Positions 40,331 through 49,451 are shown, numbered from the stretch's first letter. The stretch is DNA of 64,000 nucleotides from Bacteroidia bacterium (GCA_030430205.1 JAUIGE010000029.1:23189-87188); one strand, 5' to 3'. Made by a program: numbers and translations. Notes: a model not told the origin generated them from the sequence alone.

Positions 40331-41671
40331 ATGCATATAGTCATCATCGGTAACGGCATCGCAGGCATCACCACTGCACGCCATCTGCGGAAGCTTGATC
40401 CGGATGTTCGGATTTCTGTCATTTCTGCTGAGACGGAGCATTTTTTCTCCCGCACGGCGCTTATGTACATCTATATGGGGCACATGAAGTATGAGCATAC
40501 GAAGCCTTATGAAGATCATTTTTGGGCAAAAAACCGCATTGAGCTGATCAATAAGCATGTGAGCCGCCTCGATCCCGACAGCAAAGCTGTCGTTTTCAGC
40601 GACGACAGTCGCATGCTGTATGACAAGCTGGTGCTGGCCACAGGCTCCGCTTCCAACCGTTTTGGCTGGCCGGGCCAGTACCTGGACGGGGTGCAGGGAT
40701 TGTATTCCTACCAGGACCTCCTGACCCTGGAGCAATGGTCCGCCGGGCTGAAGCATGCCGTGATTGTGGGGGGGGGATTGATCGGTATAGAGCTGGTGGA
40801 GATGCTGCATTCGCGCCATATTCCTGTTACCTTTTTGGTGAGGGAAAAAAGCTTTTGGGATGGCGTCATGCCGGCGGAAGAATCCCGCATGGTCAATGAA
40901 GAAATCCGCCGAAACGGCGTCGATCTGCGGCTTTCGAGCGAATTGAAAGAGATTCTTTCAGACGAGCACGGGCGCGCCCGTGCTGTCGTTACGACCGATG
41001 GCGAAGAGATCGCCTGCCAGTTCGTCGGCCTCACGGCCGGGGTGCATCCGCGCATCGAGCTGGCCGATGGCACAGCCATCGAGACAGGACGAGGTTTCCT
41101 CGTCGATGAGTACCTCGAGACCAGCGTAAAGGACATTTACGCTGCGGGGGATTGCGCAGAGTTGCGCCAGTCGATCCCCGGCAGAAGCACGATAGAAGCT
41201 GTGTGGTACACAGGCAAGCACATGGGCCCCGTCCTGGCCCAAAGCCTGCTCGGAGAGCCCACAGCCTACCAGCAAAAAACCTGGTTCAATTCCGCCAAAT
41301 TCATGGATATCGAATGGCAGACTTATGGCTTTTTCCCAAAAGACCCACAGGAGGATGAGGCGCATCTGATCTGGGTACATCCCGATGGGAAAAAATCCGT
41401 TCGGATCGTTTATGATACAAGCAGCCAGGCCGTCAAAGGCTTCAACCTGATGGGGGTTCGCTACCGGGGCGAAATCTGTCTGCACTGGATAGACAGCGCC
41501 ACGCCCATCCAGACCGTGCTGGAAAACCTCAGCCTCGCCAACTTCGATCCCGAGTTTTACCGCCAGCACGAAGCGGATATCATTCAGCAATTCAATCAAC
41601 AAAGTGGCTTGAATGTCAAGCTGAAAAGTAAAAGATCGCTGAGCGGAGTCTTTGCTTATTTTGGGAAGTGA
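40331..41671 (+). CDS. NAD(P)/FAD-dependent pyridine nucleotide-disulfide oxidoreductase family protein
   Basis: 446 aa. N-terminal FAD motif IVIIGNGIAGITTARHL (3-19), a second NAD(P)-binding motif HAVIVGGGLIGIELVEML (about 140-157), and the FAD-ribityl motif DIYAAGDCAEL (about 263-273). It has the layout of rubredoxin/nitrite/ferredoxin reductase-like enzymes without the redox-active CxxC of disulfide reductases. A C-terminal domain of about 120 residues follows. It is followed on the same strand by a membrane polyferredoxin gene, suggesting that it passes electrons between NAD(P)H and that protein. The intergenic space is filled by heptamer arrays. Confidence 0.9.
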   Translation: MHIVIIGNGIAGITTARHLRKLDPDVRISVISAETEHFFSRTALMYIYMGHMKYEHTKPYEDHFWAKNRIELINKHVSRLDPDSKAVVFSDDSRMLYDKLVLATGSASNRFGWPGQYLDGVQGLYSYQDLLTLEQWSAGLKHAVIVGGGLIGIELVEMLHSRHIPVTFLVREKSFWDGVMPAEESRMVNEEIRRNGVDLRLSSELKEILSDEHGRARAVVTTDGEEIACQFVGLTAGVHPRIELADGTAIETGRGFLVDEYLETSVKDIYAAGDCAELRQSIPGRSTIEAVWYTGKHMGPVLAQSLLGEPTAYQQKTWFNSAKFMDIEWQTYGFFPKDPQEDEAHLIWVHPDGKKSVRIVYDTSSQAVKGFNLMGVRYRGEICLHWIDSATPIQTVLENLSLANFDPEFYRQHEADIIQQFNQQSGLNVKLKSKRSLSGVFAYFGK

Positions 41672-41675
41672 GAGG

Positions 41676-41852
41676 GAGAGGCGAGAGCAGAGATGAGAGA
41701 CGCTCGACTCTTGACAAAAAACCTCAAAACTGACATCTCATTCTTAAGCCAACATTTCCCCCTCTATTCTCTGATCTCTACTCTCTACTCTCTACTCTCT
41801 ACTCTCTACTCTCTACTCTCTACTCTCTACTCTCTGATCTCTACTCTCTACT
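41676..41852. repeat. Facing heptamer arrays between the FAD oxidoreductase and polyferredoxin genes
   Basis: Four units (GAGAGGC, GAGAGCA, GAGATGA, GAGACGC; 41676-41703) begin 4 bp after the oxidoreductase stop and are CTCT-type words on the minus strand. After 58 bp, thirteen plus-strand units follow (41762-41852): CTCTATT, CTCTGAT, CTCTACT eight times, CTCTGAT, CTCTACT twice. The second array ends 16 bp before the next ATG. The main word is shared with 36173-36263. Confidence 0.9.
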
Positions 41853-41868
41853 CTAACCTCTTCCCCCC

Positions 41869-43437
41869 ATGCAAATCGAAAAAAGTCTTTCCCTCGCCAA
41901 TCCCTCTCCCCGCAACCTGACGCCTGGCCACAAAATAGGCCTTAGCATCGTCGGCCTGGGGCTGGTCCTGTTGCTGATCGCCTTGTTTGGCGGGCTTCGC
42001 TCCCATGTGGGATTATTCCTTGCGCTGGCTTTGAGCAGCCTGGCCGTTGGGGGGATCACCTACGCCTGGTTTGAGTATATGAACAAGCCGGAAGGCATCA
42101 AAAACAATGGTGTCTGGCATTTTGGCGAAAGTTCCCGGGGGACCATCGGCTGGGTGTTTGGCGTGGTGATCACGCTCTTTTACATCGCGCTCTATTGGTT
42201 TCCCGAGTGGCTCGGGCAGGGAAGCGCGGGTGCCGGCAATAGCGGCATGGTGGCGCTTTTTGATCCGCTGAGCATCTTGCTCAAGGGACAGCCTGCCAGC
42301 CAGTGGTTTGTCTACGGCACTTTTTATACGCTGGCGATCCTGGTTTTGGGCGTGAAATTTATCTGGAAATACCGCCACAACAGATACCAGCAAATCCGAA
42401 CCTTTTCGGTCATGTTCTTCCAGCTGGGCTTCGCCTTTCTGATACCCGAAATCCTGTCTTCCCTCAACAACACAGCTTCCTTTAGCGATATCCCCTACAA
42501 TGATTTCAAAAATATGTGGCCGTTGAATTATTATTTTTTCGACGACTACAATATCAAGGCGATGCTGAGCCCGGGAAGCGGAAATCTGGGATTGTCTATG
42601 CTCATCTGGGGCCTGGCGATGGTTTTTGTGGTATCTCCTTTTCTCACTTATTTTTTCGGGAAAAGGTGGTATTGCTCCTGGGTATGTGGCTGTGGGGGCC
42701 TTGCCGAAACAGCTGGGGATCCTTTTCGTCAGCTATCCGATAAATCCCTCAAAGCCTGGAAATTTGAGCGCTGGATGATCCATGGCGTACTGCTTTTTGC
42801 AGTCCTGATGACCGTAGCAGTCATTTATAGTTTTTACCAGAAAAATGGAAATGAATCCTTCTGGATTTCTAAAGATATGTTTATCTGGGGCACAGTCACC
42901 CTTTTATTGGGGATCGCTGCTGCTGTATTTTTTATGCGTGAGCGCTTCAAGCATATCAAAAAGGATGTTCGATTTTTGATCGTTGGCCTGATCGTTACTA
43001 CCGCTGGCGTGATAGCCATCAATTATCTTTCTGGCGCTAAGCATGTCATGTTTGTGGAAAGTTATCCTTTGCGCAAATGGTACGGCTTCTTCATTGGGGT
43101 GACCTTTTCAGGTGTGATCGGGGTAGGATTCTATCCTTTGTTGGGATCGCGTGTCTGGTGTCGTTTTGGCTGCCCGATGGCAGGCCTGCTTGGCTTACAG
43201 CAGCGCTTCTTCTCGCGCTTTCGCATCACCACCAATGGTGACCAATGTATTTCCTGTGGAAATTGCTCCACCTACTGTGAGATGGGCATAGATGTGCGTT
43301 CCTACGCCCAGAAAGGGCAGAATATCGTGCGCGCTTCCTGCGTCGGCTGCGGCATCTGTGCTGCGGTATGCCCGCGCGGCGTGTTGCGGCTGGAGAATGG
43401 ACCGAATACCGACGAAAGTCGGATGGAGAGCATTTAG
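41869..43437 (+). CDS. Membrane-bound 4Fe-4S polyferredoxin (NapH/CcoG-like)
   Basis: 522 aa. The N-terminal half has several transmembrane segments (KIGLSIVGLGLVLLLIALFG, FLALALSSLAVGGITYAWF, VFGVVITLFYIALYWF, FYTLAILVLGVKFIW and more). A NapH-type loop FGKRWYCSWVCGCGG and later GSRVWCRFGCPMAGLL each bear cysteine pairs. The C-terminus has two ferredoxin motifs, CISCGNCSTYCEMG and CVGCGICAAVCPRG, the second with the final CP. Such proteins move electrons through the inner membrane. With the flavoprotein upstream it may form a two-component electron-transfer unit; its partner pathway is unknown. The stop TAG overlaps a hexamer array. Confidence 0.9.
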   Translation: MQIEKSLSLANPSPRNLTPGHKIGLSIVGLGLVLLLIALFGGLRSHVGLFLALALSSLAVGGITYAWFEYMNKPEGIKNNGVWHFGESSRGTIGWVFGVVITLFYIALYWFPEWLGQGSAGAGNSGMVALFDPLSILLKGQPASQWFVYGTFYTLAILVLGVKFIWKYRHNRYQQIRTFSVMFFQLGFAFLIPEILSSLNNTASFSDIPYNDFKNMWPLNYYFFDDYNIKAMLSPGSGNLGLSMLIWGLAMVFVVSPFLTYFFGKRWYCSWVCGCGGLAETAGDPFRQLSDKSLKAWKFERWMIHGVLLFAVLMTVAVIYSFYQKNGNESFWISKDMFIWGTVTLLLGIAAAVFFMRERFKHIKKDVRFLIVGLIVTTAGVIAINYLSGAKHVMFVESYPLRKWYGFFIGVTFSGVIGVGFYPLLGSRVWCRFGCPMAGLLGLQQRFFSRFRITTNGDQCISCGNCSTYCEMGIDVRSYAQKGQNIVRASCVGCGICAAVCPRGVLRLENGPNTDESRMESI

Positions 43438-43465
43438 TTTGAGTTTGGGTTTGAGTTCAGGTACG
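43436..43465. repeat. Hexamer array AGTTTG-type x5 overlapping a stop codon
   Basis: AGTTTG, AGTTTG, GGTTTG, AGTTCA, GGTACG in steps of 6, beginning at the second base of the polyferredoxin stop codon (TAG, 43435-43437). It shares words with 39391-39432. Confidence 0.7.
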
Positions 43466-43476
43466 AGGGCAATCAG

Positions 43477-44913
43477 CTATTTCGCTGTTCTGACAGCGCG
43501 AAACCCATAAGCAATACTCCTCGGGCCTCCGGCCCAGGAACCATAGGGCCGCCAGGCCACAGGGCTGTGGGGGTTAAAGGCTCCCGCAGCCTTTCCATGT
43601 TCATAATATCCGCCTCCGCGGTAGCCGTAGCCCCCCTGCTCGTTGTCCCCCCGCGGCCAATCCGGGTTTTGGGCAAAACCATATTCGGAGATATTGCCGT
43701 CGCCATGGCTGCCTTCAAAGGCTCTGCCTGTAGGGTGTCCGACGGTCACGACCCGTTCCCAGAGGCTGCCTGCCAGGTCCATGACCCAGTAATAGGATGC
43801 TGCAAAAACAAATTTGTTTGGGTCTGTCAATTCGCTTTCGTCAATGCCGGGAGCCATCACCAATTCATCCGTTTCTACGCTGACGTAGCGCAAGACGCCT
43901 GACTTGGAGCTGTTGCCCCAGGGATATTCGTGGGGGACGGGCTCGACGGGACCTCTGCAAGCTTTGGTAAATTCCCATTCCGTCATGGGCCGGAGTCCGG
44001 CCCAGTCTGAGAAGGCGCAGCCATCATCCCAGCTCACGTAGTTGAGCGGGCGCTGAGGGCTGGCGGCGACATAGCTGTCGCCTTGCAGGGAAATCGTTCC
44101 ACGATTTTGGTAGTAGTGCTTGCCGCCAAAATTGGCGCGGAAAGAGGTGGCCTGATCTGGGATGGCATTCAGAAAGTCGGCATATTGCCCCTGGGTGATC
44201 TCGTATTTCATGCAGTAAAAGGCCTGAAAGCCTTTGGGAAAAGTGGCCGGAACCGGCCCCTGCTGGTCGCCACGGTAGCCATTGCTGCTGTGGTAATACA
44301 ATTGCCCTTTCTTTTTTCCCACTTCTGCTTCAGCCTCAGACTGCACGCGGTACAAAGCGGCAGGATTGCCTTTGTTATCTGCCTGGTAAAAAGCGGCATA
44401 GCTCTGGGCCGTTGTGTCTTTATCCCCCAGGTAAAAAGGACCTTCGGGTATGTACACCATTTCGATCCCATAGGTCCGTACATCATACCCTCCCACCGAA
44501 AAACGCCTGTTTTGGGTGATGCTTTCATCCATTTCAAAGACAATCGTCCAGCTTACATTTCCCCTGTGGTTTTTATGTAAAGAAACAAATACCCCCAGGC
44601 TGTCAGGGCTCACTTCCAGATGGGGAAACAATCCCTGACCGCTGTGGTCAGCGACAAATGAATGGCCTTTCGGCTTAAATTTTAGGACAAGTCCTCCCCA
44701 GCCATAGCGATGAATCATGCGGGAAAACAGCCAGACGGCATCATGATTTTTATCATTTTTCCAGGCGTTATCCCACGCCATCGTGACCTTCAGGCGAAGG
44801 GGAGAAGCTGCATCGCTATCATACATAAGCTCGCTATGGGTGATGCGCACATCACTTGCCTGAAGGGAAATACACAGCAAAAAACTACATAAAAAGAGGA
44901 AAAGCTTTGTCAT
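43477..44913 (-). CDS. Secreted formylglycine-generating-enzyme (SUMF1)-like domain protein
   Basis: 478 aa. Signal peptide MTKLFLFLCSFLLCISLQA. An N-terminal beta-rich region (about 20-150) is followed by a SUMF1/FGE-sulfatase domain: GIEMVYIPEGPFYLGD, FYCMKYEITQGQYADFLN, RPLNYVSWDDGCAFSDWAGLRPMTEWEFTKAC, MDLAGSLWERVVTVG, GYGYRGGGYYE, GFRAVRTAK at the end. In true FGEs two cysteines in the C-terminal part bind copper; I do not see that pair here, so this is probably a binding or structural FGE-like protein. It is divergent from the esterase-like gene. Confidence 0.88.
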   Translation of the reverse strand: MTKLFLFLCSFLLCISLQASDVRITHSELMYDSDAASPLRLKVTMAWDNAWKNDKNHDAVWLFSRMIHRYGWGGLVLKFKPKGHSFVADHSGQGLFPHLEVSPDSLGVFVSLHKNHRGNVSWTIVFEMDESITQNRRFSVGGYDVRTYGIEMVYIPEGPFYLGDKDTTAQSYAAFYQADNKGNPAALYRVQSEAEAEVGKKKGQLYYHSSNGYRGDQQGPVPATFPKGFQAFYCMKYEITQGQYADFLNAIPDQATSFRANFGGKHYYQNRGTISLQGDSYVAASPQRPLNYVSWDDGCAFSDWAGLRPMTEWEFTKACRGPVEPVPHEYPWGNSSKSGVLRYVSVETDELVMAPGIDESELTDPNKFVFAASYYWVMDLAGSLWERVVTVGHPTGRAFEGSHGDGNISEYGFAQNPDWPRGDNEQGGYGYRGGGYYEHGKAAGAFNPHSPVAWRPYGSWAGGPRSIAYGFRAVRTAK

Positions 44914-44998
44914 CAGATTTTTTTATTATGCCATAACTTACTGATCCCTTTCAGGAGAATCAAACCGGACGTTTTGTTTTTATTGCTTTTTTACCCCC

Positions 44999-46417
44999 AT
45001 GCGATACATGATGAACTCTTTCTATTCCATTCTTCTCTCCTTGCTTTTGGCTTTTCCCCTTTGTATGGATGCTCAAAAGTGGACTTCTTCGCCCGAAGGC
45101 CAGGTCTATGATTCGGTTTTTTGCCAAAAGCATCCAGACCATAGCTATGCGCTTTTTTTGCCGCCTGATTTTGACTCGACAAAAAGCTATCCAGCCATCT
45201 TCATCTTTGAGCCAGCGGCCCGTGGGCGCTTCCCTATTGACTCTTTCAGGCAGGCTGCGGCCCGCTATGGCTACCTCCTGGCTTGCTCCAACAAGCTCAG
45301 CAATGGCCCCTGGCAAAAGTCTTTTGAAGGCTATAATGAAATCATGGAAGACTTGCATCTTCGCTTTCATCTGCTTCCTTCGCGGATCTATACCAGCGGA
45401 TTTTCCGGTGGTTCGCGCGCTGCGCTGGCTGTGGCTTCTCTGAGCGATGAGATCGCTGGAGTCATCGGCTGCGGCGCAGCCCAGCCCCCTCCCGCCCAAT
45501 ACCAGCCAAAGGCTGGGGATCATTTTGCCTATATCGGCCTCGTAGGCGATAAAGACATGAATTACCTGGAGATGCATGATCTGGAGAAAAAACTGCTCGG
45601 CCTGGGCATGCCTGCCTGTCTGCGCATCTTTCCCGCAGGCCATCAATGGCCGCCAGCCTCTGTGATCAGCGATGCACTCGCCTGGCTTGAATTACAGGCC
45701 ATGGAAAAAAGTCTGCTGGAAAATGATCCTGCTTTTGTGCAAAAGCAATTTGAAAAAATGGCCCAACAGGCTCAGAAACTGCGTTCTGCCGAAGACTGGA
45801 CCGAAGCGGCCCGCTTTTACCAATACCTCAGTCAGGACTTCCCTCAACATCCGGATCTGGCTACGTACCAAAAAGAGCAGCAAACTCTTTTGGCCTCCAA
45901 AAACTATCAAAAGGCGAAAAAGCTGTGGGATAAAAACAAGGAGAAGGAAGAAGGGGAAAGGGAAATATTCCTTAAGGCATTTGACAAGATTATTTTTAGC
46001 TCCGGCAACATGCCTGATAGCATACGCAGCTGGTGGAAGCAGGAGCTCAACTCTCTCAATAGCCTGAGCAAGAGCAAAAAACAGGCAAACAGCCTGATGG
46101 CTTTCCGCTTACTCAATATGATCACAGCGACTTGCATTGAGTGGGGCCAGGGCCGCATGGCCCTGAATCAATACAGCACAGCTGCCAGCCTGTATGACAT
46201 CTGGGGCCTGGCGCAGCCTGAGTCGCGCTTTCCCTTTTACTGGCAGGCGAGGGCTTATGCCCTTGATGGCAGGGCATCAGATGCCTACAAAGCCCTGGAA
46301 AAGGCAGTCAAGCTCGGCATGAGTCGCCGGGATGTTGTGGAAAAGGACCCCGCTTTCAGCGGGATGCGGGAGGAACAGCGCTTTCAGGGGCTGCTGGAGG
46401 AGATGGGTGGGGGCTAG
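44999..46417 (+). CDS. Secreted alpha/beta-hydrolase (esterase-like) with C-terminal TPR region
   Basis: 472 aa. Signal peptide (cleavage near CMDAQ). An esterase D/feruloyl esterase-like hydrolase domain (about 45-230) has YALFLPPDFDSTKSYPAIFIFEP, the nucleophile elbow GFSGGSRAALAV, LVGDKDMNYLEMH for the acid and AGHQWPP for the histidine. The second half is helical with TPR-like units (ARFYQYLSQDFPQHPD; AYALDGRASDAYKALEKAVKLG). The substrate is unknown. Starts at codons 1, 4 and 5 are possible; the first ATG is used. It converges on the coiled-coil gene 7 bp away. Confidence 0.82.
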   Translation: MRYMMNSFYSILLSLLLAFPLCMDAQKWTSSPEGQVYDSVFCQKHPDHSYALFLPPDFDSTKSYPAIFIFEPAARGRFPIDSFRQAAARYGYLLACSNKLSNGPWQKSFEGYNEIMEDLHLRFHLLPSRIYTSGFSGGSRAALAVASLSDEIAGVIGCGAAQPPPAQYQPKAGDHFAYIGLVGDKDMNYLEMHDLEKKLLGLGMPACLRIFPAGHQWPPASVISDALAWLELQAMEKSLLENDPAFVQKQFEKMAQQAQKLRSAEDWTEAARFYQYLSQDFPQHPDLATYQKEQQTLLASKNYQKAKKLWDKNKEKEEGEREIFLKAFDKIIFSSGNMPDSIRSWWKQELNSLNSLSKSKKQANSLMAFRLLNMITATCIEWGQGRMALNQYSTAASLYDIWGLAQPESRFPFYWQARAYALDGRASDAYKALEKAVKLGMSRRDVVEKDPAFSGMREEQRFQGLLEEMGGG

Positions 46418-46423
46418 CCCCCA

Positions 46424-48814
46424 CTACTTCAGAATCTCTTCAATCAGCTTCTGCGCAGCTCTCCGCTGCGCCTCATTTCCGCCGGAAGGCGAGAGGTAGC
46501 TGCCATCACTGAACTGTACCGTACAAGCCAGGCGGCGCTGGCCGGTGCTGACTTGCTCACTGATATCAAAACTTAGTTTGATGGGCATTTCAGCGATTTC
46601 TTTATGCTGGAAAGGAACAAAGGTGAGAGGTTCCTGACTCAGGGTGGCGATCTTATGATCGCGGAAGTAGTCTGTGATTCGGGTGCGCACTTCGAGCGCT
46701 GAGGCTTCTGTATCCAGGCAAAAGGCGGAGACTACCTTGCTAGCCCGGAGGGCATCTCCGGTATAAAAGTCTTCGAGGCCTCCGACCCGCGCTGTGAAGC
46801 TTCCTGGCTTCTCTTTGAGTTCGCGGTTTTCTTTTTCCAGTTGGGCGATGCGGTCAGCCATGGCCTGATAGCTCCCTGATTTTTCGAGTTCCAGGAGGTA
46901 TTTCTCCTTTTGCTCCAGCCGCTTCTCCCAGGCATACAATGCCTGCTCCAGTTTGGGCAGTCTGCGCTGTAGCTCCGTGATATTGGCCAGCTGCTGCTGG
47001 TAGACCCGCCTGCGGGCGCGGGCGCTCTCGGTATAGGGATCTATCAAAGCCAATTCGGCTTCGAGAGAGTCCTGCACTTCCCGCAGCTTTTGGCTGCGGA
47101 CACGTTCAATCTGGTACAGATTGAGCAATGAGTCTGTCGTGAATTTAGCCTCTTTGAGGTCTACTTTATAGCGATTGCGGGCCACCACAAGGCCTTGTGC
47201 AACTGTTTTTTCATTCTCCAATGCAAACTCTGTCTCTTCGAGGGCTTTCGCCTTTTTCTGCAAATCCGTGCGGGTATCCTTCAACTCTCCCGTCACAAAT
47301 TCGAGGCGTTTTTCCGCTGCGGCTGCCGTGCGGGAAGCTTCCTGAAGCTGGGCTTCCATCTGCTTGACGCGCGCGTTCAGGGCATAACTGCCTTCCTGGG
47401 CATCTTCCTCCGCTGCGCGCATGCGCGCCTGGGCCTGTGTCAGCCCTTGCTGCTGGTTGGTGAGGCGATCACTCAGCAAATTGATCCGCTCGTCTTTGCT
47501 TTCAATCCGCATCTCGAGCGTCTTGTTTTCAAATTCTTTGTCCCGGAGCTCCTGATTCAAAGAACTGAGGATCTCATGGTGTTTGCTTTCGGTCAATTGA
47601 AGCCTGAGGTTCAATTGTTTGATCTGCGCATCCAGCTCTTTTTTGGCTGATTCATGCTTTTCTTCCAAAGCAAATATCTCCTGTCTGAGCTGTTGGTTTT
47701 GGTAGGCGAAAGCATTGAGTTTTTTGCGGGAGCTGCTGAGGTTGGGGTCTACGCCGGTAGCCCGCGCTACGCGCGAGACGACTTCCAGCCTCTGGCTCAC
47801 TTCTCTGTGCGCGGCTTCGCGCGCTGCCAATTCCCGCTGAAGCAATTGCAGGCGCTTAGCCTGCGACAGTACCTGCTCACTGAGCAGGGTGATGTCGCCG
47901 CGGTAGGTCTCGGCGATAGAGTCCACGCCCGAAAGGCGTGAGTTCAGGTAAAGCTGGCGGCTTTTGGGCTCTGGAAGCTGCTGTATATATTCTGCTTTTT
48001 CTGCTGAAGGGGTATCCCGCTCCTCTGCCGATGCGATGGGCTGAAAGCCGGGATCTTGCAGGAGCCGCTGCAAAGAATCAATGATTCCTTTCTGGCGTTG
48101 CATCATTTGACTTTGTGCCAAAGTCCGGTTGCGCATTAGTTGAAGCGAATCTTCAACTATATCTGTGCGACCTTTGGTCGCCATGGATTGGGTCCGCTTG
48201 CGGATGGTGCGGGCATCTTCTTTGCTGATGGCCACCATCAGGGTATCGATGAATTCCTGCTGCTCTTCGAGCAGTTGCTCGTAGCTATAGACCCCTTCTT
48301 TCAGGATGCGGATGGTATCCTGGAAAGCCAGAATTTCTGTGGTTTCTGCCTGTTGAAGCAAAGCTTCAAAATCCAGTGGCACGCCCGTCAGGCTGCGCAC
48401 CAGCGCAGAGTAATCGTATAGAAGCACCCGGGCCAAAGCCGGGTTGTTTTTCATGCTTACCGACTTCTCTTCCCCATATAGGGCCACAAGCGTCAGTTCA
48501 ATCTGGCCTTCGCCTTTGGGCAACCATTGGTAATGCAGGGTGACTTCCTGCGCGTCTGTCAGGGGTGAATACAGGATAGTCTCATATACCAGGTGATTGG
48601 AAAAGGCCATAGGGGCGTCTGCATAAGGCGCCATGTGCCTGCGGATTCCTTCTTCCACGCGTTCTGCGGTGAGGGTCAGCATGACCTGGTAGCCAGTTGC
48701 AGGCGGATCGTAAAATTTGATTTTCACCTCCTGGACAGGAGGATGTGTTGCATAAGCGCCAAAAGGAAGCGTGAACAACAGGATAAACAGGATTTTCAAG
48801 TGTTGTGGTGCCAT
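46424..48814 (-). CDS. Large secreted coiled-coil protein of unknown function
   Basis: 796 aa. A signal peptide (MAPQHLKILFILLFTLPFGAYA), then a beta-rich domain of about 130 residues (VKIKFYDPPATGYQVMLTLTAERVEEG; TILYSPLTDAQEVTLHYQWL). A long heptad-rich region (about 160-690; LRQEIFALEEKHESAKKELDAQIKQLNLRLQ; LEMRIESKDERINLLSDRLT) follows, then a small C-terminal domain (LTFVPFQHKEIAEMPIKLSF; LACTVQFSDGSYLSP; AAQKLIEEIL). No family is recognised. The layout, a folded head at each end of a rod of perhaps 500 residues, suggests a periplasmic spacer or scaffold. It is not in an obvious operon. Confidence 0.72.
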   Translation of the reverse strand: MAPQHLKILFILLFTLPFGAYATHPPVQEVKIKFYDPPATGYQVMLTLTAERVEEGIRRHMAPYADAPMAFSNHLVYETILYSPLTDAQEVTLHYQWLPKGEGQIELTLVALYGEEKSVSMKNNPALARVLLYDYSALVRSLTGVPLDFEALLQQAETTEILAFQDTIRILKEGVYSYEQLLEEQQEFIDTLMVAISKEDARTIRKRTQSMATKGRTDIVEDSLQLMRNRTLAQSQMMQRQKGIIDSLQRLLQDPGFQPIASAEERDTPSAEKAEYIQQLPEPKSRQLYLNSRLSGVDSIAETYRGDITLLSEQVLSQAKRLQLLQRELAAREAAHREVSQRLEVVSRVARATGVDPNLSSSRKKLNAFAYQNQQLRQEIFALEEKHESAKKELDAQIKQLNLRLQLTESKHHEILSSLNQELRDKEFENKTLEMRIESKDERINLLSDRLTNQQQGLTQAQARMRAAEEDAQEGSYALNARVKQMEAQLQEASRTAAAAEKRLEFVTGELKDTRTDLQKKAKALEETEFALENEKTVAQGLVVARNRYKVDLKEAKFTTDSLLNLYQIERVRSQKLREVQDSLEAELALIDPYTESARARRRVYQQQLANITELQRRLPKLEQALYAWEKRLEQKEKYLLELEKSGSYQAMADRIAQLEKENRELKEKPGSFTARVGGLEDFYTGDALRASKVVSAFCLDTEASALEVRTRITDYFRDHKIATLSQEPLTFVPFQHKEIAEMPIKLSFDISEQVSTGQRRLACTVQFSDGSYLSPSGGNEAQRRAAQKLIEEILK

Positions 48815-48901
48815 GAATTTACAGGAGCTAGTGTTTTGGGCAAAAGACAGTACAAAAAAGACAAATAATCCCGTAAATGAGAACAGTATCTCTACAAATT
48901 C

Positions 48902-49432
48902 TTACTTAGTCAAATCTGCATAATGCCGAGCCAAATCACGGGTATCCCAACTCTTGCAATCTTCGCGCCGAAATCCCATAAGTACTGCTATCTCGTATAA
49001 TTCGGCTTCCGAAGGAGATTCTATTTCAATAAATGGCGGTATATGCGCCATCTCATCCTGGTAATCGTCTATGACGATTTTGCTGTTTTTTAAGACATAT
49101 TCTTCCCGAAACTTGCGGTTGCCAGCGACGGGTCGCACATCCAGATGCGCCAATATCTGCTGTATTTCATCAAAATTGGAAATAGCGCTTTCATGCTCTT
49201 CCATGATTTTGGTGCCTTCCTTACTCACTCTTTTTTTATAGGCCAAAACCATTTCTTCTCCTTCTTTGCGCAGGCGCAGGACATCGCCTTTGGCCTTGAT
49301 CCGGCCATCCGGATAGTCGAAGAAGAGGGCGTGAAGCTCGCCGGAGAAGTGGGGCTTTGCCCCGAGGGAGCTGAGCTTTTGGCGGATGGATTCGGGCTGG
49401 ATGTCGAGGATTTTGACTTCTATTTCTTGCAT
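48902..49432 (-). CDS. CYTH domain protein (class IV adenylate cyclase/thiamine triphosphatase-like)
   Basis: 176 aa. The signature ExExK appears as EIEVKI at residues 3-8, followed by the tunnel-lining basic/acidic strands (LRLRKEGEEMVLAYKKR; EYVLKNSKIVIDDYQDE; FIEIESPSEAELYEIAVLMGF). CYTH enzymes act on triphosphates with divalent metals; AC-IV and tripolyphosphatase activities cannot be told apart from sequence here. The ATG at 49432 places the signature at the N-terminus. The frame can be extended to 49537, but that extension is encoded by a repeat element. Confidence 0.9.
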   Translation of the reverse strand: MQEIEVKILDIQPESIRQKLSSLGAKPHFSGELHALFFDYPDGRIKAKGDVLRLRKEGEEMVLAYKKRVSKEGTKIMEEHESAISNFDEIQQILAHLDVRPVAGNRKFREEYVLKNSKIVIDDYQDEMAHIPPFIEIESPSEAELYEIAVLMGFRREDCKSWDTRDLARHYADLTK

Positions 49433-49451
49433 GTTGTGTTGTAAAAGAGTG

